A DNA stretch of 64,000 nt from contig JARXPF010000001.1 of assembly GCA_029887765.1 (NCBI GenBank), forward strand, positions 461,075-525,074. The letters are read 5' to 3'. Source of the DNA: Candidatus Methanomethylicota archaeon. Lineage in GTDB: Archaea > Thermoproteota > Methanomethylicia > Methanomethylicales > Methanomethylicaceae. The translations under genes and the position numbers were made by a program. The notes beneath the pieces are model-generated. The model had not been told where the DNA came from, ran no database searches, and saw only the letters and a list, made by a program, of their open reading frames with translations. Shown here in pieces: positions 1 to 7,373 of the stretch; position 1 is the stretch's first letter; each line of letters opens with the position of its first letter.

Positions 1-80
1 TTATAATGGTATTAACTGCAATTATAGTTTGGGAAATAGGATTATTAATAAAAGATCCAAAAAAAGTATTTCATAAATAA
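1..80 (+). CDS. C-terminal end of a membrane protein (partial)
   Basis: An open frame (frame 3) enters from the left edge and stops with TAA at 78-80. The visible 25 residues begin IMVLTAIIVWEIGLLI and end in the basic tail KDPKKVFHK, which reads like a last transmembrane helix followed by a cytoplasmic tail. The family cannot be identified from so little. It runs towards the sRNA and the convergent ArsR gene. Call rests on hydrophobic pattern and codon use only. Confidence 0.5.
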   Translation, partial: IMVLTAIIVWEIGLLIKDPKKVFHK

Positions 81-142
81 TTTTTTATTAATAATTTCAT
101 AAATAGTAATAAAATTTTTATATTTTTAAATAAATAAATTAA

Positions 143-205
143 TATTAGCAATGATGTACCATTGCAGAACTGAAAATGATGAATGACTCCAATGCTGAGC
201 TATTA
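143..205 (+). ncRNA. C/D-box sRNA (2'-O-methylation guide)
   Basis: All four boxes are present in order and with archaeal spacing: C box ATGATGT (151-157), D' CTGA (170-173), C' ATGATGA (176-182), D CTGA (195-198). A terminal stem TAGC (146-149)/GCTA (199-202) closes the RNA. Each guide is 12 nt: 158-169 (ACCATTGCAGAA) upstream of D' and 183-194 (ATGACTCCAATG) upstream of D. By the box D+5 rule the methylated base would be a G in both targets; I could not place the targets. Such RNAs work with L7Ae, Nop5 and fibrillarin, and their abundance in archaea correlates with growth temperature. Confidence 0.85.
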
Positions 206-211
206 ATTTAA

Positions 212-517
212 TTAAATTGCTTCTATAACATGTTTTGTTAATGAATTAATTAATTTTTCATCAATTGTATCAATTACATTAAAAATTGAATAATCTGTTA
301 TAGAATATAGCCTTTTATTTCCTAAATGCCTATCTTTTACTATTCCACAATTCTTTAATATTTTTAAATGTCTTGAAATAACTGGTTGAGGAAAATTTAT
401 ATGAGAAATTATTTCACATACACATTTTTCACCACTTCTTAAAAGTTCTAAGATTTGAAGTCTTATTGGATCTGCAAGAGCTTTAAATATCTTAGCTTTC
501 TTATTTAAAATAGACAT
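212..517 (-). CDS. arsR: ArsR-family metal/metalloid-responsive repressor
   Basis: A 101-residue winged helix protein. The start of the fold (ALADPIRLQILELL, about 14-27) and the recognition helix (QPVISRHLKILKNCGIV, 44-60) are typical of ArsR/SmtB. The motif KCVCE at 31-35 supplies the adjacent cysteines (C32, C34) that bind As(III)/Sb(III) or soft metals in the classical ArsR sensor site; C57 is another thiol. The gene is divergent from the permease at 528/567 and the short shared intergenic region carries two identical palindromes. It probably represses both itself and the permease. The metal specificity is inferred. Confidence 0.88.
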   Translation of the reverse strand: MSILNKKAKIFKALADPIRLQILELLRSGEKCVCEIISHINFPQPVISRHLKILKNCGIVKDRHLGNKRLYSITDYSIFNVIDTIDEKLINSLTKHVIEAI

Positions 518-551
518 ATTTAAATATTTGAATATAACTATATTTAAATAT
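516..551. promoter_or_regulatory. Twin-palindrome operator between arsR and permease
   Basis: Two perfect 12-bp palindromes, ATATTTAAATAT, lie at 516-527 and 540-551, with centres 24 bp apart. The stretch between them contains a weaker dyad (ATTTGAATATA). The first overlaps the arsR start codon and the second precedes the permease start at 567, so a bound ArsR dimer pair could cover both promoters. AT-rich palindromes are usual ArsR operators. The TTTAAATA cores could also serve as TATA boxes. Confidence 0.6.
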
Positions 552-566
552 TATTATGGTGATAGG

Positions 567-1625
567 ATGGATATATTAGAAATAATAATGGGAGGTTTAG
601 AAGCTCTACAAGAATATATTGCATTTCATATACTCACTTGTTTAATTCCAGCTTTCTTAATTGCTGGAGCGATTACTACATTTCTTTCAAGAGAAGTTAT
701 AATAAAATATCTAGGATCAACAACAAAAAAAATAATATCATTTCCATTAGCAGCAATAGGTAGTATGGGATTAGCAGTATGTTCATGTACTATTATTCCA
801 ATAGCTTCAGGCTTATATAGAAAAGGAGGAAGTATAGGTCCAGCTTTTATAATGCTTTGGACTGCTCCAGCTATGAATATTTTAGCTTTAGTATATACTG
901 GGGCAATTTTAGGAATTGATATGGCCATAATGAGGATAATAGCTGCATTATCTACTTCATTAATTGTTGGTATAGTTATGGTGAATAGTTTTAAAAAAGA
1001 AGAAGAGTTGAGAATGAAAAAACTTTCAGATAAAAGACAATTATCTAATAAAATTATAGATAAAAAGGCATTAATATTAATATTATTATTAGTACTTACA
1101 CTTCTTTTGCCAAATTATGCAGGCGCAGGAAGACCATATATTGATAAAGTCCTAATTTTTTCAATTTTCATGATAATAACTATAGTTTATGTTTGGCGTT
1201 TTATTGATTTTAATTTAATAAAAGATTGGTTAAAAGAAACATTATGGTTTATGAGAACAATGTTTCCCTTACTATTATTAGGAGTATTTATTGTAGGAAT
1301 TATAGGAAAAGTTTTACCAGAAGACTGGATTACTACTTTATTTGGAGGAAGTGGATTACTTGCAACATTCTTAGCCACACTTATAGGAGCATTAAGCTAT
1401 TTTGCTACTTTAACTGAGGCGCCTTTTGTTCATACTTTAATGTCATTAGGTATGGGAAAAGGACCAGCTCTTGCCTTACTCTTAGCTGGACCAGGATTAA
1501 GTTTACCAAACATGCTTACAATTTCACGTGTTTTTGGAGTGAAGAAAGCCATAGTTTATATTTTAACAACAATTTTCTTAGCTACAATAGCGTCATTTAT
1601 TATAGGGAATGTTTTTTGGAAATAA
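567..1625 (+). CDS. ArsP/DUF318-type permease
   Basis: Predicted permease of the DUF318 (ArsP/YraQ-like) family, about 352 residues with some eight hydrophobic segments. The family's CxC motif is present (AVCSCTIIPIASGLYRKGG, cysteines at about 72 and 74 from the chosen start), followed by the glycine/proline-rich TAPAMNILAL repeat half. A second half-repeat near the C-terminus (TEAPFVHTL, AGPGLSLPNMLTI) supports the two-repeat fold. The ATG at 567 is preferred over the upstream ATG at 528 because a GGTGATAGG-like ribosome site precedes it and the extra 13 residues are not conserved-looking. ArsP exports trivalent organoarsenicals. Here the adjacent CVC-type ArsR supports metalloid efflux, but the substrate is inferred. 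Confidence 0.8.
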   Translation: MDILEIIMGGLEALQEYIAFHILTCLIPAFLIAGAITTFLSREVIIKYLGSTTKKIISFPLAAIGSMGLAVCSCTIIPIASGLYRKGGSIGPAFIMLWTAPAMNILALVYTGAILGIDMAIMRIIAALSTSLIVGIVMVNSFKKEEELRMKKLSDKRQLSNKIIDKKALILILLLVLTLLLPNYAGAGRPYIDKVLIFSIFMIITIVYVWRFIDFNLIKDWLKETLWFMRTMFPLLLLGVFIVGIIGKVLPEDWITTLFGGSGLLATFLATLIGALSYFATLTEAPFVHTLMSLGMGKGPALALLLAGPGLSLPNMLTISRVFGVKKAIVYILTTIFLATIASFIIGNVFWK

Positions 1626-1697
1626 ATTTCTAAACATAATCAAAAACAATAAAAATCAAATATAGCTAAAATTTTTGATAATTGGAGTGAGTTAAAG

Positions 1698-2270
1698 ATG
1701 ATGGAAAATAAATATGCTAATCCTGCCCCCCTTGGGTTAATGGGTTTTGGAATGACTACAGTACTACTAAATTTACACAATATTGGATTATTTCCATTAA
1801 ATGCCATGAATCTAGCAATGGGGATTGCCTATGGAGGATTGGCACAAATTATAGCTGGTATAATTGAGTTCAAAAAAGGCAATACCTTTGGTGCAACAGC
1901 ATTTTCATCATATGGACTCTTTTGGATTTCCAAAGTATTATTAATCATATTTGATAAACTAGGATTTGTCACTACTACAGATAATTTAGCAATAGCAGCA
2001 TATTTATTCATATGGGGGATTTTTACATTAGGATTGTTTTTCGGTACTTTGAAGGCCAGTAGAGCTTTGCAATTCGTATTCCTAAGTTTAGTAATTCTAT
2101 TCTTCTTACTAGCCATAGGAAATGCATCCTTAAATCAAACTATAATAAGAATAGCAGGAGTAGAAGGTGTAATCTGTGGATTAAGCGCCATGTATCTCTC
2201 CTTTGCTGAAATCATAAATGAAATGCATGGACGAGAAGTCTTGCCAATAGGCATAATAAAAAAGCAATAA
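1698..2270 (+). CDS. satP: Acetate/succinate transporter, GPR1/FUN34/YaaH family
   Basis: A 190-residue, six-helix membrane protein. The family signature [21 protein letters not shown] lies at the N-terminus, followed by a [28 protein letters not shown] segment typical of SatP/AceTr acetate channels. It should take up acetate or related monocarboxylates across the cytoplasmic membrane. It has its own upstream region with GGAGTGAG about 8 nt before the ATG pair at 1698/1701. It is not obviously linked to the preceding metalloid genes. Family confidence is high; substrate is by homology. Confidence 0.9.
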   Translation: MMENKYANPAPLGLMGFGMTTVLLNLHNIGLFPLNAMNLAMGIAYGGLAQIIAGIIEFKKGNTFGATAFSSYGLFWISKVLLIIFDKLGFVTTTDNLAIAAYLFIWGIFTLGLFFGTLKASRALQFVFLSLVILFFLLAIGNASLNQTIIRIAGVEGVICGLSAMYLSFAEIINEMHGREVLPIGIIKKQ

Positions 2271-2366
2271 TTTTTTAATTTTTAAATTTAAAAATAAAAA
2301 GAATATTATAACTATACCAAAAATTAGATGGAAATTGCATTTAATTATATAAAACAATAAAGGTTA

Positions 2367-3695
2367 TTAATGATAGGTATGTTTAATTCTATCTGAACTA
2401 ATCATTTCTCTAAACTTTTTTATTTGCTCATAATGATCTACTATTGGCTCGTAATATTCTCTTATTCTATATTTTATTGGATTATGAAGCTCTCTGCATT
2501 TATAATCTCTTAGTTCAGGTATGTATTTTTTAATATATTGACATAATGGATCATACTTTTCCGCCTGCTTCATAGGATTAAATATTCTTACAAAAAGTGG
2601 ATCTACACCTACTGAAGCAGACCACTGCCAATTACCAATATTAAGAACTTCATCATAGTCAATTAGATTTTCTCTGAAGAATTCCTCTCCAATTCTCCAG
2701 TCTATAAGAAGATCTTTGACCAAAAAGTTAGCTACTATTAGTCTAACCCTATTGTGCATCCACTTTTCCATCTTCAATTGTCTAATACCCGCATCTACAA
2801 TTGGATAACCAGTCTTACCTTCCTTAAAAGTATTTATTAGAGATTTGTCATAATTCCAAGCAATATTTCTTCTATGTGGTTTAAGCTCCAAGTATTTCAT
2901 GTAAGGATGCTTATATTTTAAATAATAATAAAACTCTCTCCAAGCTAGTTGTCTTATAAATTCCTCTGAGACGTCTACTGCTTTATTAAATAAATCCCTA
3001 ATAGATACTATACCAAGGCTTATGTAAGGGGATAACTTAGAAGTCCCATCTAAATGTGGATAATCTTTGGTTATAGCATATTTTCCAAAGTCGAAGGATT
3101 GTAGTCTATAATTATACCAATCAACTTTCCATAATAAATCCTCTGAAAAACTCCATCCATATTTTTTACATAATTCTTCTAGATTTGGTTCATCTATTTC
3201 AATAAAATTATCAAAAGAAAGTTCTCCAATGGTTTTAGCATCCACTAGCTTTCTCCATCGTCTATAGAATGTGGTAAAATTTATAATAGATGAACCAATT
3301 GAAAATGGATTAACAAGAATGTTATCAATAATTTCAATAAATTTAACACTATTTCTTTGACATAGTTCTTTAACCTCTTGTATTTTAGAGTCTTCAATCC
3401 AAGAGAGAGAATTCGTTGTATAAATAGCATCAAATTTATATTTCCCTAATAGATAATTAAAGATTTCATAAGTTTTACCATAGAATACATGGAGTCTTAT
3501 TCTTTTATCCAAATTTCTTAGAGCATTTAGAAGAAATTTAAAACGTGAATCATAATGACTCATTTTCAAATAACCTAGGACCTCGGAATCAATTACAAAA
3601 ACAGCTACTATTTTATCAGCTTTAGATATGGCTTCGGCGAGGGCTCTATTGTCTTTTGTCCTTAAGTCACGCCTAAACCAATAAAGAACCTTCAT
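2367..3695 (-). CDS. phrB: Deoxyribodipyrimidine photolyase
   Basis: A 442-residue DNA photolyase of the cryptochrome/photolyase family that repairs UV-induced cyclobutane pyrimidine dimers using FADH- and light. The N-terminal Rossmann antenna domain starts MKVLYWFRRDLRTKDNRAL. The C-terminal FAD-binding domain shows the conserved blocks WMHNRVRLIVANFLVKDL and GNWQWSASVGVDP, and DYDEVLNIGNWQW in the FAD pocket. Length matches the class I enzymes. It lies 4 nt downstream of the UV endonuclease gene, which is transcribed in the same direction, so the two probably form an operon. This block is less AT-biased than its neighbours. Confidence 0.93.
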   Translation of the reverse strand: MKVLYWFRRDLRTKDNRALAEAISKADKIVAVFVIDSEVLGYLKMSHYDSRFKFLLNALRNLDKRIRLHVFYGKTYEIFNYLLGKYKFDAIYTTNSLSWIEDSKIQEVKELCQRNSVKFIEIIDNILVNPFSIGSSIINFTTFYRRWRKLVDAKTIGELSFDNFIEIDEPNLEELCKKYGWSFSEDLLWKVDWYNYRLQSFDFGKYAITKDYPHLDGTSKLSPYISLGIVSIRDLFNKAVDVSEEFIRQLAWREFYYYLKYKHPYMKYLELKPHRRNIAWNYDKSLINTFKEGKTGYPIVDAGIRQLKMEKWMHNRVRLIVANFLVKDLLIDWRIGEEFFRENLIDYDEVLNIGNWQWSASVGVDPLFVRIFNPMKQAEKYDPLCQYIKKYIPELRDYKCRELHNPIKYRIREYYEPIVDHYEQIKKFREMISSDRIKHTYH

Positions 3696-3699
3696 TTAC

Positions 3700-4587
3700 T
3701 CACTCTCTCAAGAATAATTTTATTCCTTCTTTTCTAATTTCTTCCAATAGCTTGGCAATGGCCATCTCTTTCTTCTTTGCCTCTACAATTATGTCTATAA
3801 CTTGTTCTTCATCGAATAACGAAATCAATTTCTTAAAATCTTTTATATCAACATAATCCCCATGCTCACCAAAACGATGAGGGCGTAATGGAATAGATGA
3901 TAGATGTATTTCAGGAATTATATTCCTCCATGTAGATAAGAGCCTATCTAAATCAAAATTCGATGGATTTAGCATATGATGATAGTAATCAAAGACCACT
4001 GGAATATTGAATGACTCAGCTATTTCTATAACTTCAGATGTGGAGTAAAACTTTTCATCATTCTCTAATGCTAATCTTCTCATAACCCACCTATTATTTT
4101 CCAGAGTAGACTCAAGTCTTTTAACTGCTTTTGCTTTATCTCCATAGACGCCTCCAACATGTGTAACTACAACACTTTCCTCTCCAAGATTAAATGTGTC
4201 CAATATCCAAAAGTGATATTTTAATTCTGCAAGGGATTTATTAATAATATTCTCCTTGGGGCTATTGAGCACTACATACTGACCTGGATGCATTGTTATT
4301 CTAATACCATAGCTTCTTACAGTATAAGCTAACTCCCTCAATATTTTTTCAATAACATTAAACCAATCCTGTTTAAATTGAGGATGAGTTGCAAGAGGGA
4401 TAAAACCAGAACCAAGTCTAAATATTTTTAAATTCATACTTCTGGAGAGTTTTATTAAATCCCTCACATTCCTCTTGAAAACTCTCAATAGTCTTTCTTC
4501 ATTTATATTGCGAACTCTTATTCCATGATTGGTAGATAATTTATTATCACTTGTCGAACAGAAAAATCCCAATCCTATTCTCAACAA
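3700..4587 (-). CDS. uvsE: UV damage endonuclease UvsE/UVDE
   Basis: A 295-residue TIM-barrel nuclease that nicks DNA 5' of UV photoproducts, independent of light. Signature segments are the N-terminal RIGLGFFCST, FRLGSGFIPLATHP, ITMHPGQYVVLNSP, VVTHVGGVYGDK, LENDEKFYS and VFDYYHHMLNP; these carry the His/Glu/Asp residues that hold the metal cluster in known UVDE structures. It precedes the photolyase by 4 nt and is divergent from the DUF523-DUF1722 gene across about 80 bp, giving a compact UV-repair module. Confidence 0.92.
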   Translation of the reverse strand: MLRIGLGFFCSTSDNKLSTNHGIRVRNINEERLLRVFKRNVRDLIKLSRSMNLKIFRLGSGFIPLATHPQFKQDWFNVIEKILRELAYTVRSYGIRITMHPGQYVVLNSPKENIINKSLAELKYHFWILDTFNLGEESVVVTHVGGVYGDKAKAVKRLESTLENNRWVMRRLALENDEKFYSTSEVIEIAESFNIPVVFDYYHHMLNPSNFDLDRLLSTWRNIIPEIHLSSIPLRPHRFGEHGDYVDIKDFKKLISLFDEEQVIDIIVEAKKKEMAIAKLLEEIRKEGIKLFLRE

Positions 4588-4667
4588 GAAACACCATAAT
4601 TTTTATATAAAAAAAGAATTTAAAATTTGAATATCTTTATCGTATCATCAATTTATGGGTAGATAGA

Positions 4668-5615
4668 ATGCTAAAACATCCAAAACCTAGATTAGTTGTT
4701 AGTGCATGTCTTGGCTTTAAAGCTACTAGATATGATGGTAGCATAATCCATGATGAAATTGTCAATACCTTGAGAGAATTTGCTGATTTATTGCCTATAT
4801 GTCCTGAGGTTGAAATCGGATTGGAAGTACCCAGAAAACCATTGGTTATTACGAAGGATGAGTATGGAATTCATATAGTGAGTACTGAAAAAGGAGAGGA
4901 CTTTTCTAATCGTATGGAAGATTTTGCTAAGTCATTTATAAACAAACTTGTAGAAATTGATGGTTTTATAATGAAGTCTAAAAGCCCTTCATGTGGAGTA
5001 GGAGATTCAAAGATATATGGAAAAGGCGGGGCTGTGGTGGGTAGGATCAATGGAATCTTTACTAAGCTTATGCGAGAAGCTTTTCCACTTCTACCATTTG
5101 AGAGTGAAAAACGCCTGCTTAATTATGAAATACGAAGAAACTTCCTTACGAAAATATTTACCATAGCAGATCTCAGGGAAACACTCCCAAGAGCTAAAGC
5201 TAAGGATTTGATAGAATTACATAGGAGAAACAAATATGTCCTGATGTTGTATAACCCCCATATTCTAAAAAGCTTGGGCAGACTTATAGCTGAAATAGCT
5301 TCTAGAGATTTAAATGAGTTAAAAGAAAGTTATAGGAGAATGTTTTTAGAAGCTCTTTCCAAAAATCCTGGAAGAGCATCCTATGCAAATGTTTTTACAC
5401 ACTTATATAGTCATATAAAGGATGATTTGACGAATAGAGAAAGAAGTTATATTCTAACATTAATAGAGGATTATAGAAAAGGAAGAAATCTTTTAAAAAC
5501 ACTTATAATATACTTCAGAGGCTTTATTTATAGATTGGGAAATGAATATTTAGCAGAACAAAGATTCATAGAACCTTATCCTGAGAAATTAGATAAGATA
5601 GAAGAGCAAGAATAA
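4668..5615 (+). CDS. DUF523-DUF1722 protein (TudS/YbgA-like)
   Basis: A 315-residue two-domain protein. The N-terminal DUF523 domain (1-150) has three cysteines in the expected contexts, C14 (VSACLG), C45 (PICPE) and C109 (KSPSCGVG), which bind an Fe-S cluster in thiouracil desulfidase TudS. The C-terminal DUF1722 domain (about 185-305) contains the characteristic HRRNKYVLMLYNP and NVFTHLYSHIKDDLT. The fusion resembles E. coli YbgA, whose gene neighbours photolyase. Here it is divergent from uvsE-phrB, so a role in handling light- or UV-damaged or thiolated bases is plausible but unproven. Confidence 0.85.
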   Translation: MLKHPKPRLVVSACLGFKATRYDGSIIHDEIVNTLREFADLLPICPEVEIGLEVPRKPLVITKDEYGIHIVSTEKGEDFSNRMEDFAKSFINKLVEIDGFIMKSKSPSCGVGDSKIYGKGGAVVGRINGIFTKLMREAFPLLPFESEKRLLNYEIRRNFLTKIFTIADLRETLPRAKAKDLIELHRRNKYVLMLYNPHILKSLGRLIAEIASRDLNELKESYRRMFLEALSKNPGRASYANVFTHLYSHIKDDLTNRERSYILTLIEDYRKGRNLLKTLIIYFRGFIYRLGNEYLAEQRFIEPYPEKLDKIEEQE

Positions 5616-5682
5616 ATTGAATTTTATAGGAAAATAACATTTCTTTATAATATCTATCGAGTTATTATGGATGATGTTGTAG

Positions 5683-5806
5683 TGCGGGGGGTGGGATTTG
5701 AACCCACGAAGGCCTACGCCACAGGATACCCTATCCCAAGTCGGATCTTAAGTTTGGCATGCCTACGTGGCAGCCTGCCCCTTTGACCTGACTTGGGGAC
5801 CCCCGC
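5683..5806 (-). tRNA. tRNA-Leu(UAA) with two introns
   Basis: Type II tRNA gene. Acceptor GCGGGGG/CCCCCGC, D-arm with the leucine-type AAGTCAGGTCAAA loop, variable arm (GGC-GTAG-GCC-TTC) and T-arm GTGGG-TTCAAAT-CCCAC are all visible on the minus strand. The anticodon arm is interrupted twice. Removing 5754-5773 (20 nt, between positions 30 and 31) and 5728-5746 (19 nt, canonical 37/38 site) restores a perfect CAGGA-CUUAAGA-UCCUG arm with anticodon UAA. CCA is not encoded. Any single-intron reading fails to give both a paired stem and U33. Confidence 0.88.
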
Positions 5807-5933
5807 ACTAAATGAAAAATAGTTCTAGAGAAATATTTAGATTTTATCATTAATTGAATATAACAATTGAAAAACATATATTTTAATATATTAGGACAAA
5901 AATTATAATATTTACTAAAAAGTTTTTGAAGTA

Positions 5934-6008
5934 GGGCCCGTGGCGCAGCATGGACAGCGCACCGGCCTTCTAAGTCGGTGGTCGCGGGTTCAAATCCCGC
6001 CGGGCCCG
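5934..6008 (+). tRNA. tRNA-Arg(UCU)
   Basis: Intronless tRNA of 75 nt. Acceptor GGGCCCG pairs with CGGGCCC followed by discriminator G. The anticodon stem CCGGC/GTCGG (one G-U) holds the loop CTTCTAA, giving anticodon UCU, which reads AGA, the dominant arginine codon here. T-arm GCGGG-TTCAAAT-CCCGC is perfect. CCA is not encoded. It stands just upstream of the RNA methyltransferase gene. Confidence 0.96.
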
Positions 6009-6045
6009 CTATAATTAATAAATTAAAATTCATTTTGAAATATTT

Positions 6046-6972
6046 GTGAGAGCCAGAAAATTAATTGAAGAGTTAAACAGCCAACTTTATGAAAGATTAA
6101 GGAAAATTGATGATTCTGATGAATTTTTTGAATATTTAACAATGCCATTAAGACCTAGTATTAGAATTAATACATTAAAAGTGAATTTAGAATATGCTTT
6201 GAAGAGATTAAAAGAATATATAGTTGGAAAAGTTCCATGGTGTAAAGAAGGATTTTATTTTTCTACAAATGAATTTGGAAATATTCCAGAATATAAACTT
6301 GGAATAATTTTTTCACAAGAAGCTACATCAATGATTCCACCAATATTAATGGATTTAAAGCCAGGTATGATTATTTTAGATATTGCAGCAGCTCCTGGAG
6401 CTAAAACTACTCAAATAGCTCAATATATGGAAAATAATGGTTGTATAATTGCAAATGATGTAAATCCACTAAGAGTGAATATATTAATATCAAATTTACA
6501 AAGATGTGGAGTTCTTATAGCAATTGTAACTGTAAGAGATGGAAGATACTTTAAAAAATTAAAAGATAAATTTGATTCTGTACTTGTAGATGTTCAATGT
6601 AGTAATCTTGGAATGATAAGAAAGAGTTATAAACATGCTAAACTTTGGAGGCTTGAAGATGTTTATTCACTTTCAAAACTTCAAAAAGAACTTTTAACTT
6701 CTGCTATTCAAGCAACAAAACCAGGTGGAACAATAGTTTATTCTACATGTACTTTAGATCCTTTAGAAAATGAAGAAGTAATAGATTATGCAATAAATAA
6801 TTTTAATATTAAAATTGAAAAAGTAAATCTACCAATAAAAACTAGTGAAGTTATTTTAGAATTTGAAGGAAAAAAATATAGTGAAGAGGTAAGAAAATGT
6901 TTGAGAATTCATCCACAAAACAACAACAGCGAAGCATTTTTCGTTGCCAAACTGAGAAAATTAGAGAATTAA
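6046..6972 (+). CDS. RsmB/NOP2/Sun-family RNA cytosine-5 methyltransferase
   Basis: A 308-residue SAM-dependent m5C methyltransferase. The SAM-binding motif I reads LDIAAAPGAKTTQIA (111-125). The two cysteine motifs of the family are VDVQCSN (C185, where most members have PCSG) and YSTCTLDPLENEEV (C235, the nucleophile motif). The N-terminal PRPSIRINTLK-like region (RPSIRINTLKVN) is also typical. Start is GTG at 6046. The protein ends naturally after the usual AFFVAKLRK strand. The following PUA-like gene overlaps it in another frame and may supply the RNA-binding domain that is fused in many homologues. The target (tRNA or rRNA) is unknown. Confidence 0.85.
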   Translation: MRARKLIEELNSQLYERLRKIDDSDEFFEYLTMPLRPSIRINTLKVNLEYALKRLKEYIVGKVPWCKEGFYFSTNEFGNIPEYKLGIIFSQEATSMIPPILMDLKPGMIILDIAAAPGAKTTQIAQYMENNGCIIANDVNPLRVNILISNLQRCGVLIAIVTVRDGRYFKKLKDKFDSVLVDVQCSNLGMIRKSYKHAKLWRLEDVYSLSKLQKELLTSAIQATKPGGTIVYSTCTLDPLENEEVIDYAINNFNIKIEKVNLPIKTSEVILEFEGKKYSEEVRKCLRIHPQNNNSEAFFVAKLRKLEN

Positions 6973-7340
6973 TAAAAAATCAATTTGATGTTGATTTAGA
7001 TTTAGAATTTTATGTAACTAGTAGAAGAGTTTATGCTTTTAAAGGATGTGATTTAGGATTAAAATTTGTAAGAAAAGGTATTCATTTTGGTACTTTAGAA
7101 AAAGATGGAATTAGATTATCAATTGAAGGAAGTTTTATAGTTGGTAAAATTGCAAAAAAGAATATTTTAGAAATAGATGATGAAAATGCAATTAAATGGC
7201 TAAGAGGAGAAGATTTAGAAGTCAATAGAGAACTTCATGGATATTACATAGTAAAATGGAAGGAATATTTCTTAGGTTGTGGAAAAGCTTCAAATGGAAA
7301 ATTAAGAAATTTTGTTCCAAAAGAGAGAAGAATTAGATAA
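6897..7340 (+). CDS. PUA-like RNA-binding protein (RsmF C-terminal type)
   Basis: Encodes a domain like that found at the C-terminus of RsmF-type m5C methyltransferases: it ends with YYIVKWKEYFLGCGKASNG then KLRNFVPKERRIR, matching the family pattern of lysine/glycine-rich LG.GK..NG.LKN..PK.LR. The only ATG in frame is at 6897, 76 nt inside the methyltransferase gene, and the first 20 or so residues look like a frame shadow of that gene. Either this is a coupled separate gene, or it is the C-terminal half of one protein joined by a -1 frameshift near 6957-6970. Confidence 0.72.
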   Translation: MFENSSTKQQQRSIFRCQTEKIRELIKNQFDVDLDLEFYVTSRRVYAFKGCDLGLKFVRKGIHFGTLEKDGIRLSIEGSFIVGKIAKKNILEIDDENAIKWLRGEDLEVNRELHGYYIVKWKEYFLGCGKASNGKLRNFVPKERRIR

Positions 7341-7373
7341 GTTTTTAAATTATTAAAGATATTGATACTTTAG

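Noticed and set aside
5683..5806. tRNA-Leu with a single long intron
   Set aside because: A single removal leaves either an unpaired anticodon stem or no U33; the two-intron model gives five perfect pairs.
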